In this document: positions 1-11,560 of the stretch, piece after piece
How the letters are laid out: each line of letters opens with the position of its first letter
Numbering within the stretch: position 1 is the first letter of the stretch
Assembly: GCA_033807695.1 (NCBI GenBank)
Contig: CM066302.1
Coordinates: forward strand, 2,666,001 to 2,730,000
DNA: 64,000 nt
Source: Daedaleopsis sinensis
Taxonomy: Eukaryota; Basidiomycota; Agaricomycetes; Polyporales; Polyporaceae
Direction of reading: 5' to 3'
Notes under the pieces: generated by a model
Told to the model about the DNA's origin: nothing
The model's input: only the letters and a program-made list of their open reading frames with translations
The model's database searches: none
Translations under genes and position numbers: made by a program

Positions 1-253
1 GTTAAAATCCTACTATAACCCCCCTTAAAACGGTGATTTTATTGCGGAAACATTTGTACTATAACTGGAGTGTGACTGCCATGGATCTCCCATCCAAAGT
101 ACCCATGTAACCGCCAGTTATAGTGGTAATGAAGCTATGATTTATGCGATTAAACACACAGCAGCTATATTGGAAGTGTCTCCACAGTATATCCTTGATG
201 TGTATTAAATGATATTTAGGAGAAACATTGCGGTTGTAGTGCAGATTTGAACT
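1..253. other. AT-rich edge sequence without a gene
   Basis: AT-rich DNA with no convincing reading frame. It lies outside the part of the left edge that matches the right edge, because the right-hand partner runs off the end of the window at the equivalent point. Its relation to the repeat is therefore unknown. Confidence 0.4.
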
Positions 254-905
254 CTGTTTTTCTGCCAAATGCTAGCAGTCTACATGGGCAGAAAATCGAG
301 GATAAACTTGAATTGAAATCATGCTTTGACCATAATATATTCTAGAGTTTCAAAGAGATTATATTGTATTAAAATTCGAAAGATGTATCCCCTGTAACTG
401 CATTAAAGACCAGTGTACTATGGTGGAGATATTGTGATTATCTTTCAAATGTAAACACACTGTGAACTTGATTCAACTGCTGTGAAAATCTACCTCTGTG
501 CTACTACTACTACTTTATCTACCACTAACTACTACTACAAGAGGCGAGCCACTACTATGAGAAGTAGGCAATAGTAGTTGTTAGTAGTAGTGGCACTGGT
601 GGTAGTAGTTTCATGCTGTCAATAGTAGTAGCGGCTTTGTAGAATGTAGTAGTACTTAGTGCTAGTGGTAGTACATGTACTGATTAATGGAAATGGGGTG
701 ATTATACAAGAGGCGGAATATACTGGTAGTAGCAGTAAAATAGCAGTAAAATCTAGACCAATAACTGTGATGTCTTCATATGTGAAACTCGTGCTGTGCG
801 CAAATATAGACTAGGATAAGGTATGAGAGAGATATTTTATATAAATTTCAACTGTAATCACAATATATCGAAGATGTAACTGTGCAGACATATTGTACAT
901 GTTGA
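254..905 (+). repeat. Edge inverted repeat, left copy
   Basis: About 650 bp that match, at roughly 75-80% by eye with small indels, the reverse complement of about 63450-64000. Shared landmarks are CAAATGCTAGCAGTCTACAT, ATGTATCCCCTGTAACTGCA, ACTATGGTGGAGATA and ATAAATTTCAACT, in the same order. It includes an ACT/AGT trinucleotide-rich tract (about 500-665). No coding capacity was seen. It could be a terminal repeat of a very large element or one of two oppositely oriented copies of a dispersed repeat. Confidence 0.75.
500..665. repeat. ACT/AGT-rich imperfect microsatellite
   Basis: Short runs of ACT on the left half and AGT on the right half make this tract partly self-complementary. A similar tract sits at about 63590-63765 within the inverted partner, so it belongs to the edge repeat. 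Confidence 0.6.
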
Positions 906-1600
906 GCTGAGCGCAGCAAACATTAAGTCATTCGAGATCTCGAACAATCCGAACACTAAGGACAAAGCGGACGCTAGACACGCTGAGCAATCTGAACACT
1001 GGTGATGAGTTCGAACACAGCGAACATTAAGTCGTCAAACATGAACACTAAGGACAAAGTGGACGCTAGACACGCTGAGCAATCTGAACACTGGTGATGA
1101 GTTCGAACACAGCGAACATTAAGTCATTTGAGATCTCGAACAATCCGAACACTAAGGACAAAGCGGACGCTAGACACGCTGAGCAATCTGAACACTGGTG
1201 ATGAGTTCGAACACAGCGAACATTAAGTCATTTGAGATCTCGAACAATCCGAACACTAAGGACAAAGCGGGTGCTAGACACGCTGAGCAATCTGAACACC
1301 GGCAAGGAGTTCGAACACAGTGAACATCAAGCAGTCGAACATGAACACTAAGGACAAAGTGGACGCTAGACACGCTGAGCAATCTGAACACTGGTGATGA
1401 GTTCGAACACAGCGAACATTAAGTCGTCAAACATGAACACTAAGGACAAAGTGGACGCTAGACACGCTGAGCAATCTGAACACTGGTGATGAGTTCGAAC
1501 ACAGTGAACATCAAGCAGTCGAACATGAACACTAAGGACAAAGTGGACGAGCAATCTGAACATTGGTGATGAGTACAAACACAGAGAACATGTCAGCTAA
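905..1600 (+). repeat. Minisatellite, seven copies, 92 and 104 bp units
   Basis: The landmark GAACACTAAGGACAAAG recurs at about 951, 1043, 1147, 1251, 1343, 1435 and 1527, giving spacings of 92, 104, 104, 92, 92 and 92 bp. The two unit lengths differ by a short segment next to AACATTAAGTC. The reading frames on the minus strand across it only reflect the repetition. A diverged array in the same orientation lies at 62780-63440. Confidence 0.85.
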
Positions 1601-3230
1601 CTGCAAATTGATAGTTCGAAAATGATCATCCTTGTCTAGGGCGGGGTTGGAAATGAACGCCCAGGACACAGCGCTCATTGGATGGCAAGAAGTCGGAGCC
1701 GGATCATGATGCTGGGTCCCCTTCCCTCGGAGCTCGGCATGCACTGAGTTGGCTGAAATAGATAGATAGATATACTTAGTCATATTAACACCTCTAGTGA
1801 ACCGCAGGGCAGGCCTTGCATACTCGTGCACCCCGGACGACTCCGAGCAGCTCCAAGCACGCAGTGTCCAACTGCGCTTACACAGTCCCGGGCCTGACGC
1901 CGGTCAAGGAAATCCTGAGACACCTGGGATTATGCCTCCGGGGAGTACGTATACTACCTACGTATCAGCGTACTATCTTGTAGTATGGGTCAAGTATGTA
2001 GATGACGGTGGACGGGCGCGAGAGCGCCGTCGTGCTGAGAGTGCAACGGCCGGGGGGGGACAATTACGAGCCGCGGGTGTGGATTCGCGGGGTGATATCT
2101 TCCATATCCGTCATCGACTAGCGGAGGGCGGACTAGACGGGAAGTCGTAGGGAGCCGCCAGAGGCATGAAGGAATCGCGTGTGCGGCGGGGGGAGGGGTC
2201 CGGTCTGGAATGAAGAACACGCTGTAGGGCGCGTCAACCGAGCTGCTCCCCGAAGTGGACGGGGGGAAAAATTGACGAGGAGAGGCCCGTAGACGAAATC
2301 CGCAAGGAGGGGCTCCTGAACGAAGCCGAGTGGGGAGGAAAGGGAGAAGGCGGAGCTCCTCGACGCGCTCCGCGGTGCGCATCGGGGTCTAACGATGCGA
2401 TCCTGTGAAAGCCCTCGCTCGTCTATCCGCCTCCACCGCAGCGCATACCCCCATATGTGAGTGCGAGTACGCACCGCTGAGTCCCCCAGTGTACGCTCCG
2501 TACCGTGCCCACCGTCCCGTTCTGTTGCTCACGTTTCGTGCTGTACCGTATATCCCGCTGACGAGATATGCGTAGCAGGTGAGTACCATGGCAATCAGTG
2601 CATCTACGGGCACGTCCCCATCGCGTCCTCGTCCGCCGACGCTTGTCTTCGAGGGGTGTACCGTGGCATGCGGACAACTCGTCGTATCTCCCGCGGACCG
2701 ATCCCGACGGGACCTCGCGCGCACGTACGCATGTCCTCATCGCACGCTAGACCGGCCATCGCCGACTCTGGCACGAGGGCTATCATTAATATTGGCACGA
2801 CGGGTGAACGTACCTCTGATTCTCGTCTGTGATTGGCCATCTCCGGGGATTCCCGCATGGCTGTGTGCGCATCGATTCCACGAGGTTCGCAGCGCGCATC
2901 GATTCCACGAGGTTCGCAGCGCGCACCGTTTGCCGTGTTGGAGAAGAGAGGGCGGGAGGTCAGTATTGCACGGTGCACCTAGATGACGAACGCGGCTGGA
3001 GGTGAACAAGTACAGAATCGCACGCTCCTTTCCGTCGGCGACTCACCATGGTCGGTACAGGATGGCGGGCGCGGTTGTCCCGCTCCGCATCTTCGTCCGC
3101 ATCGGATTCCTGGTATGAAGTGTGGCTCGTCAACATCGGCTTCCTGAAAATTTCGTCAGATGGGAAGCTCTGCATGACACCAGGTGAGCTTGAGGCACAC
3201 AAAACAGGGTGCGCAGAGCCGTTCACTCAC
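1600..3230. other. No supported gene; short tandem duplication inside
   Basis: Short overlapping frames in several registers, with no recognisable domain or convincing splice structure. A 27 bp unit beginning GCGCATCGATTCCACGAG is duplicated in tandem at about 2867-2925. I cannot exclude eroded exons linked to the dioxygenase fragment that follows. Confidence 0.4.
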
Positions 3231-3660
3231 GTCTCTGGGGATCGGATAGACAACTGCGCGGTAACAGAAGTAGCCGTCCTGGTTGGAACAGATGCGCCCT
3301 CTGAAATACGCCTTATCTCGGTCCGCATACTGCGTATCATAGAACTGTCGGCGGCGCAACGTCAATATCGCGGTGCGTGGCCGAGCTTCCCAACCAGAGC
3401 GGTACTCACCGTTAGCGTCCGTCTCCCACGTCTCGATGCTCGCCCCAGGGATAGGCTTTCCGTCCGTGCTCAGGACGCGTCCCTCGACGAAGAGGTTCTC
3501 GCCCTTGCCCTCAGATGCGATAGACCCTCCGTTCTCGACTGCCGGACCATCCGCATCTCAGCACTGAAATGACAGGCTTTTTGTCGTATTTCTCACCGTC
3601 GGGGGCGTCTTCGGTGAAGAATGGTCCGAGGACGCTGCTGTAGTACGTGATCGCCATCAG
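3231..3660 (-). pseudogene. Decayed intradiol ring-cleavage dioxygenase (hydroxyquinol/catechol type)
   Basis: Read from high to low coordinates, three exon-like pieces encode conserved stretches of the intradiol dioxygenase family: LGPFFTEDAPD (about 3600-3640), then ENGGSIASEGKG and LFVEGRVLSTDGKPIPGA followed by WETDANG (3410-3538), then YDTQYADRD, FRGRICSNQDGYFCYR and YPIP (3231-3343). Members with these motifs open aromatic rings between adjacent hydroxyls, feeding the 3-oxoadipate route used by wood-decay fungi for lignin-derived phenols. Here the introns have GT-AG ends, but joining exons 2 and 3 across 3344-3409 breaks the frame by two bases. The C-terminal half with the GPVG and RPxHLH iron-site motifs was not found. 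It therefore looks truncated and inactive. The family call is good; the substrate type is a guess. Confidence 0.7.
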
Positions 3661-6600
3661 CCGTGCGCGCATCCATTCAAAACGGCTCGCAACACGGACG
3701 TCTTGCCATGTCGGAGCAGAGAGGGCGGGTGTCGACTTACTTCTCGGGCGTTGGGAGGCGGCCAAGCGGTGGGAGACGAAGTGGGAGAGGCTGGTGGTGG
3801 TGGTGGTCGGAGGACAAGAACGCGGGATAGCGTGTGTTACTCACCGGTTTGTCTATTCTGGTTCAACAGTGTGAGGGCTCGGGGTGTGGGACGGCAGGCG
3901 GCATGGCTGGTACGTGTCTTCTCCGTCTTTCGAGGCGTGAAGGATGGTGGTGGGCGGAGGAAAAGAACACGTACGAAGGCGGATGTATCGCAGGAACGGG
4001 CAGACGGGCGACTGTCTGCGCGGGGCGTGTAGCGTTGATGGTACGTGTTCTTCCCGGGCGTGAAGGCGAGAGTTAAACGAGCAGAGGATGGTGGTGGTCG
4101 GAGGCCAAGAGAGACGGTTGAAAGCGATGAGTACAGCCGAAGCGACCGAATCCACGCCCCCTGCTTGGGTTTGTGCTGCAAATGTTCGCGCTCGAGGTGG
4201 GAGGAGAGCGAAGATACTGCTTACCGGTGCGTGTCTCACTGCGCGTTATAGCCCACCATTTCTTCCAGCAAGCGTCGTTTCACTGAGAGGGCGTAGAGGA
4301 CGATAGGAGAGGAGGACGAGGACGAGGATGGTGGTGGGGGTCGGAGAGAAAGAAGGACGTGTGACAGGCGCCCGTGCCTGTGACGCAGATAGCAGAGGAC
4401 GGCGAAAGGGCGCAGTTGCGGGTCCGGCTCTAGAGACGTTCTGGGGGTATAGTACGAGTGAATACATGCAGTTTCAGCGGAGGCCTCACCGGGTGCCCGT
4501 TCTGACCCTCTGTCACCTACAATAGCTCTCCCGCCCCTCGTACGGCTATAATAGCCTTGTACACCAATAATAGTCAGCATACGCCTTAGACTCCTCAATA
4601 GTCAGTATACCCACTGTCTCAAGCATTCCACACGGTACGTTCTTGCACGCTTCATGGACTCCGACGGCCCGCGAGGCGAGGGGGAGCGGGAGGGGAGGGC
4701 GCCGGAGAGCGAGGGCAGAGAGCGCGGAGAGCGAGTGCGAGTAAGCTGCGAGTGCGAGTGCGAGTAAGCTGCGAGAGCGTTTGCATCGCTCGAAACTTGG
4801 CCGTCGCTCAAGCGCTCAAGCGCTCAAGCTTCAAGCTCCGAGCTCCGAGCTTGACATGTGTAGCAGGCACGAGGGCGGACAGGGGCGGACACGGAGGCAA
4901 AAGGCGCATGACGTCATAGGATACTATACACGTCGTCAAAGTCAAAGTTAAACATGCTATATTGTATCAATTTGAGCAATACATGTTGTCCCAATTTGTC
5001 TTGTCTACGACTGTACAAAGTCTCCCTGCTCCCATCCAAATGTCAAGTTGAGTTTGTCGCACAAACTGATATCCATTCGTCAATTTCATTCTCTACCGCA
5101 GCTAACGTGCTTACTGGTTCTGCATAGCGTCCGTGAGCTCTTGGCTTGGATGCGGCTATAGCGAAGCACACTAAGTACGCGATCATCCTCCTTGGTAAAA
5201 GATTGGGCTTACCTCGTGGTAGTAAAAACATCGCCGCGATGGAGCCCGCGGCCCAGGCACGAACACGCGCGCGGAACCGCGGCCCCCTTTCCGTCCCTTT
5301 CTACCTTTCTGGTAGACGAAACCCAAGCTCATCATCGCCTGTGGCAAAGGTAAGCCCCAACAGTACGCGACGCACAGTACCACGACTGACCGATACGAAA
5401 TCCTCCCAGTTCACCCGTCCCCGACCGCCGCGACCAATTTTGAACAGAGACGCAAAAACCTGCAATCCGGTCGGTCAGTACTAGCACCCGCGTCGCTCCT
5501 GCTCTTGGTACTGACGCCATACCACTTGGCCTTCAAGACAATGGCCATCTTGAGACCGTCCCGAGGGTTCTGAGCGTGCAGGAAACGTGCTCAGTCGTCG
5601 TCCTCGTCGGACGGGCGGCTCCGCTCGACGCGTCGTGATAGAGTTCGTCGGGGACGACTGCGAGCGCCGGTCGCTCCGACGAGCTGTATCTCGTCACCGC
5701 CCCCGACGCGGCCATAACCGCCATAGCTCTGCATGACGCGTCGATGGATCCACGCCCACAGCCCGTCCCACGACTACCCCCAGGACGCGTCTGACGGCCG
5801 TCGACAAGACGCGTTCTTGCACTCGACCCGTGCGCCTCCACGACGGGTCCGTGCACAAGACGCGTCCGTGCACAGGTCGCGTGCCCCCGACTCACCACGA
5901 CCCGTCCGTGCACAACAACACATTGCGTCCGCCTGCGCGACGCTCCGCTTCGCCCGACACATCTCCGCAGACAATCCGTCGGCCTGCAAGACACCACGAC
6001 ACCTCCGCTCGCGACGACGCCTCCGCCCGCCAAGGGGCGTCCGCTCGCCACCACGCGTCCGCTCGGTTCGCGTCCGCCTCCGGGCTCCCGCATTGGCGCG
6101 CTCCCCCAGCAAGTCCTGTCCGACTACAGATCGCGTCCGCCGACACGGAGACACGACGCGTCTGATCGTAGACACCTCGAGCGACTTGTGCGCTGGCTGC
6201 GAACCCGGTAAGTGGGTGCTCGTGTGCTACTGAATGAACTTGAAGGTTTTGTGTCAGTCTCCGGGACTAATGCGCACCGTCGACTGGGAGAAGGTATATT
6301 CGTAAGCGAACAGACCGGACGTCCAGGACGGATGGATGGGTCCTCACGAACATGTGTACCAAAGCCGGCGCGATCGTCTTCGAGTCGTCTGCGACGCATG
6401 ATGTTCACCGACCCATCCCGTGCATGGACCCGTGGGTGTCAGCGGAGGCGACCTGTGGGCGGGTGCGGTGCGCTGTGGGCGCGGGAATGCCTGCGTCAGA
6501 TGCGCCGTGCCGCGTCCGACGTCGCTGTCACCGAGCTCCGCCCCAGAGACCGCACCCGTCTCGACTGGACGCGCACCTTCTCCGTCTTCTCCTACGACCT

Positions 6601-8995
6601 CCCGGAGTCGCGCTCTCGCGGAGATCCCACTCGTATCTGCAAGTATGTCGGCCGTCTACATACGTCCGCGGAGACTGACTTCCCTGCCGAAAGCGCACAG
6701 CCGACGCGCGGCGCTTGCATGCTCGGATGCTCGACGGCGGCCACGACGCGTCTGCTAGATCTAGAGCAGCTCGCGTCGCTGGTCATCCCACCTCACATCT
6801 CGAACGTACGTCACCCCCGCTCACGACCTGCCTGCTGCGCCTGTGCTGACTCTGCTCGGATGACGCGTGTGCCCGCATCCCAGGCCACCTTCGTCGTCTG
6901 GGCAGCGTCCGCGGCGCCCGCAGACAAGTGCGAGGCCGGCCCGGCGCAGACGCGACGGGTCGGACTTACCGTGGTGCAGCTGTCGCCGTGCGGCGCGGCG
7001 CACGCGTTCAGAGCAAATCCGACACCGGCAGGACCCATCCGCGGCATCGCCGACCCGACTCCTTATGCGCAGGACGGGGAGCTGCAGCGTGTGCTTCGAC
7101 GGCGGCGCGGCTGTCGACGACGACAGACGTCCGGGGACGGAGCTGAAGAGGTGAGTCCGCGCAGGCTATGGCGGGAATCGAGGTGGGCTCTGAGCTGTCT
7201 CCTGTGTAGTAGGATCAGCCGGGGCTCGTGGCGGAGCAGGATAGCCCCAGGGCGCCGTGCTCGCGCGGAAGCACGCCGCGCGCGGCGAGTCCGGAGATCC
7301 TACGCTAGCAGGTCGACGTCGAGTCCATCGGCGGGACGCACCTACTGGCTCCCACCACGCGGGAAAGCCACCGCGGGGATTGGCGGCGTGTGTCTGCGTC
7401 CGCGAGCGAGTTCGAGTGTGTCGTGCGGGCCGCCGTCGCGAGTGCCAGCGTAGGACGTCGGACGGGCTGTGTCGCTGACGAGGTGAGTACACGCTGCGTC
7501 CGGGACTGAGAGTGGTTCTGTCTCTGACCTGCTTTGTTCGCGATAGGACGGGCGGCAGATGGCCGTCCTCGGTCGTGTCGACTGCGGGTGAGGAGGCCGA
7601 CGCGACACGCCGTTGGGAGGGAGTCGGACAGCGGGATGGCTGGGCTCCATTTGCGCGGGAGAGCGACGTCGGGCTGGCGGCTTCTGCGTTCCCAGTGCGG
7701 CGACGCGGAAGATGTCGTTCCGTGCGACTGGCTATGGGCTGACCAGGCGAGTACGCACAGCGCATCTCGGGGTCGAATCGGGCTCGTCGTCGAAGCGTCG
7801 TCCTCCCTGACGGACACGGCCGGTTTGCGGTCGGGCAGCTGAGGGGATGTGATGAGTACATCTCTCGCCGAAGTGTTCCAAGTGGGCTCACCTTCGCACA
7901 CGTGTCGCCGAACGTCGCTTGGAGCTGAAGGGTGTCCTCGCGGCCGCGATCCCGGCGAGTGCGGTATCATTTCCCGGGGACGGTACAGCCGCAGCTCGTC
8001 GGAGTCCCGCCGGAGGGCGGATGCGATTGGAAGGGACGACGGTCGAGCGTGTGCCCGACTTCTCAATAAGCAAGACGGCCCGCGTGTCGAACCGTCCGAG
8101 TGAGTACCCATCCCATCCGTCCGCAATAGCATCGAACTGACTTACCGGTGTGCAGTATCCGAAGTCGCCTCCGGGTACCGTCATCAGGGGCTCCAGGGCG
8201 TTGTCGCGAGTCCGGACGGCTCGTGTCGACTGAGATCTCCCGAAGTGCGAATCACAGCGCGTCGAGACCGACCACGCGATTCGGGGTGCGTGCGGACTGA
8301 ACAGACGAGTGTGCGTGAGTATTCGTCCGTGGGCCACGGTACTTGACTGACTCACCAGCTTACGTGCACCCGGCGGCACGCATCGTGCGTGGCAAGGTCC
8401 GTATCTCGGTTTTTCGACAAGCGGCGGGACGGCGGCGGGTCTCGGAACGCGTCTGCGTTCGTGTCAGCGGCGGGCTCGGCTGCAGGTGGCTCACCTATTT
8501 GCTTGACAGCGCGATCTAGATGTCGGCCTACGTCGATGTGGATGCGCACGAGGAGACGGGCGCACCTCGGTGTGCCACACGATGTCCTCACGTGAGCGCG
8601 ACTCTGTCCCGCACAATATCCCGCCCATGCTCGACTGAAGATGCGGGTATGAATGGGGGGATGGCGTCCGCATATGACACAGTGCGAGTGCGGCAACTCC
8701 TCGAGCCCACATACGGCCTCCTTACACGCGCTTCCGATGACAGTCCGGTTAGAGTATTGCATGTAGCACGCGATGTCTTTTGCTCACCTCTATTCGCCTG
8801 ATCCATGGTGCTTTCCGCCCTCAGAATTGACAATGTAAGCAGCGCCGCGAGCGCTATCCTAGGACAATCACGACCAACCTAGGGAGCGGTTTCATGTCAT
8901 GATTCTGTCATCAGGAGACATGCAGAAGAAACCAGTGATAATTCAACAACACAACTTCGCCAGCAAACACCGCTCGGGTGCGTTCCCGTACTTCC
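3661..8995. other. GC-rich tract without a supported gene
   Basis: About 5.3 kb with visibly higher GC than the rest of the window, especially 5.5-8.7 kb, where CpG-rich words such as ACGCGTCC and CGCTCG recur. Long frames occur on both strands at once, for example 6212-7453 plus and 7166-8132 minus. That is expected of GC-rich DNA with few stop codons, and none has a family motif. Simple tracts are present at 4665-4790 (GCGAGTGCGAGTAAGCT repeats) and 4808-4850 (CAAGCGCT and GAGCTCC runs). The stretch could contain eroded host exons that I cannot place. Confidence 0.45.
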
Positions 8996-10340
8996 TCATG
9001 CAACATATACCACAGCCAACCTTTGTTCCAGTGCGTCGATATTGCGTTCAAGTCCCGTGCGGAGTGGAGCCGCAATCTAAATTTTGTTAGGGAGGTCAAT
9101 GTCAAGAGCAAACTCTGCTCACCTCGTCCATATTCTCCACGGCTTCAGTGAGTTGCTCGAACTTGATGTGGGCAGTCCGAAGGCATTCGACGGACACCTG
9201 GGCTTTAGGTTCGAGACTCAGCAGTACCGACGGCGTGGACTCCGCGAGAGAAATGTACCCCTAGCGAAAACGTTACGACGTGCGCGCTGTGGGTTGCGAT
9301 ACCGACTGACCTGGAGCTCGATGAGGGCTGCATTCTGATGCCCAACCTGTTCTTTGAGGGCTGCGGTTATGCTTGCATACTCCTGAGATTTGGAGTTGAA
9401 ATCGGCGCGCCGCATGTAACCGCAGTCAAGGAGAGTGCGGGTGAGATCGGCATAAAGTGTCGCAGCGCGCTTTCCGAGAGCGTCGCGGTCCTTTTGCATC
9501 GTACGCAGATCGGAGACACTCGGTAGCATGTCAAGCACTGCCTGCGTCGACGAGGCAGCTTTATTGAGGGGGAGAAGGTGATACTTCAGAGCCCACTGTC
9601 GGGTAGTGGTCAGTAGAAAGGCCGGAATCCGAATACCGAGATTATGGACGTACACCCGATTGGCCCACCATTTTGAAGTACGGCTCGTGAATAGTAAGTT
9701 GCTGGCGGCTGTCGTCCAAAAACTGCTTGTAGGACACCACACCATCCTCGAAAGTGCCGAGCACCCCACCGAACGAAACTCGCTCGAGATCTGTGAGTCT
9801 GACTAGGTTGCCTCTGTACAACCCCTGGAACTGTTGGAATAGCGACGGTCACGCAGCGAACGAAAAGAGGCTGAGTGCGGCATACCTTGTCGAAGAGACC
9901 CGTGATCTCATCGTAAGAACGTGCATGTCCATCCACCCCATTGACCACATCCTCTACCGGGCTCATGAAAGACATGTTCAAGCCTGCGGCCAGGATGTCC
10001 ATTCTAGCCAAACGACGGTACTTTCGGTTCAGCTTGGTGAAAACGTCGAGAGTCGAGGCGCGCCAAGACCCGGGCCTGTTCACAGGAAAGCCAGCTGGCC
10101 GTAACACACTGGAGGTCGCAGTAATCAAGTCAGTGACAAACAATGAACTGTAATGAACTCGAATGTGCCACTCACTTGCGCACATCGGACTCCAACTGGT
10201 AGAGAACCAGATCCATGCGCTCGCGCTCTTTGTTGAGGATAGGACAGACCTCTGTGGCAACGATGTAATCGCGTGCTATCACCATGAATAGTGAGGATGC
10301 CGACCTTCTACTATGAGGAGATGAGAATGTGTCTGGCGAT
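8996..10340 (-). CDS. Unrecognised multi-exon gene
   Basis: Six exons join in phase on the minus strand. In order they carry IARDYIVATEVCPILNKERE, LDVFTKLNRKYRRLARMDIL with VEDVVNGVDGHA, FQGLYRGNLVRLTDLERVSF with GTFEDGVVSYKQFL, WALKYHLLPLNKAASST, GYISLAESTPSVLLSLEP, and a short last exon ending RLAVVYVA. Introns are about 45-70 bp with GT-AG ends, and the stop is at 8996-8998. The product is mostly helical and hydrophilic, with no signal peptide or membrane segment. I do not recognise the family. The first exon is uncertain: an ATG near 10502 joined by an intron ending at about 10310 keeps the frame but adds unconvincing sequence. The absence of internal stops in joined exons suggests a real, possibly live gene. 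Confidence 0.6.
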
Positions 10341-10650
10341 CGTGTGCGTTCTGCAGAACCATTTCAGTTGAAAGTCATCTCAGTCACCTGTAGATATGTA
10401 AGAACGCGTACCGTGAATATACGGCCGGTGACGCAGAGACTTCGGGAGACAGCGAGGCACATAGGCAGTGTCTGCGCCCTACCAGACATACGCCCAATGT
10501 CATCTAGGCGGCGGTGGGATCGCAAGAGACATGATCGGGGCGGGTGCCATGAGTAGTAGTGTCCGATGAGCCGAGTGCTTCGCTGCTAAGGTCAACAAAT
10601 GATAGAGCTGCAGCTCCATGTAGGTGGATGCCACCGCTGAGTCGTCCGTA

Positions 10651-11560
10651 TTATAAGTATGTACTGACGTACCGCCCCCACTTCTCGATGACCGGACGGA
10701 CAATTCTTTCCCATTCTCGTCCTCGGTGTTCACCTTCAACACGTTTAAATGCGAATATTTCTTGATGGACGGTGTTGCCTGCAGTGTAGTATAAGTTAGT
10801 AATATTCTACTCACGAGTAGGATCATACCACCTACAGTTTCTACAACGTGTGCGTACAGCGGCAGTTCCGTTCCGAGAGCCACGTCGGCCGTTCACCGCA
10901 GCGGAGCCGTTGGCCTTCAGATACGGCGCGTTTGCAGCGCGGTCGGTCAATTCGAGATGCACGAGGCGTTCGAATTTGTCTAGATGTTCTACCGGAGGCT
11001 TGCTGATGGCGATGTGTGCGGTATCGAATGTGTCGTTGGGCGAACAGGGCCAGATCCCGAGCAAATGCGGCTCGGTACTCGGGCAGCGACCCCACCACTG
11101 AGCCATACGTCGCGTTATCTTCTCTGCGCGACCGATCTTGACTTTGAAGACGTCACGGTCCTTGTCGTCTACGAAGTCTCTAGCACCGACCCGTGAAATG
11201 AATGCAACGACGAACCTATCACTTCATATGCGTAGATATACCCGGGCTCCCCCCTCGGGCTCTTCTTAAGCATCTCCTCGCGCAGGAGGATTTGCGTTAG
11301 AGGCTCCAAGTCCTCGTCAACGAATTCTACAACGACATGAGTAAAGCCGTACGCTCAGCCCACGGCCACGTACCCGAGAATGGCACGTAGATGTGACCGT
11401 ATCGCGGTGTTCGGAAACGCTTGCTTCGGAGGCTGACCGCCGTGTGAGTGTGGCAGTAGCGCGGTAATCCCCGCCCTCTCGGATACAGTAGGTCATCTTG
11501 AGTGGAGACGCGACGTCTACAACGACGATCTTGCTGCGTGGTGCCGCTGCAGCGCGTCAT
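10651..11560 (-). CDS. T5orf172 / MUG113-like (GIY-YIG-related) domain protein
   Basis: The N-terminus from ATG 11560 has a cysteine cluster (MTRCSGTTQQDRRC, then PRYCHTH) typical of fungal proteins of this class. It is followed by EPGYIYAY, KVKIGRAEKITRRMAQWWGR, FERLVHLELTDRAA, and a C-terminal CRNC, HQEIFAFKRVEG and VRPVIEKWGRYVSTY. This order matches the T5orf172/MUG113 domain, a GIY-YIG-related fold proposed to bind DNA; the role in fungi is not established. The last intron (about 10788-10843) has a GTAGGT donor and an ATTACTAAC branch site and restores the second CxxC half. The join near 11180-11220 works only with a 37-nt intron and a weak GTTCGT donor, so a frameshift there is possible. 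The product is about 235 aa. Confidence 0.75.

Noticed and set aside
905..1600. CRISPR array or telomeric repeat
   Set aside because: Units of 92-104 bp have no constant repeat plus unique spacer pattern, and no TTAGGG-type sequence is present.
2389..3009. Several 90-135 codon frames at 2.4-3.0 kb
   Set aside because: They overlap in four registers, with no motif, and include the 27 bp tandem duplication. I take them as noncoding.
6212..7453. 413-codon plus-strand frame in the GC-rich tract
   Set aside because: The opposite strand is equally open, composition is biased, and there is no motif or intron pattern.
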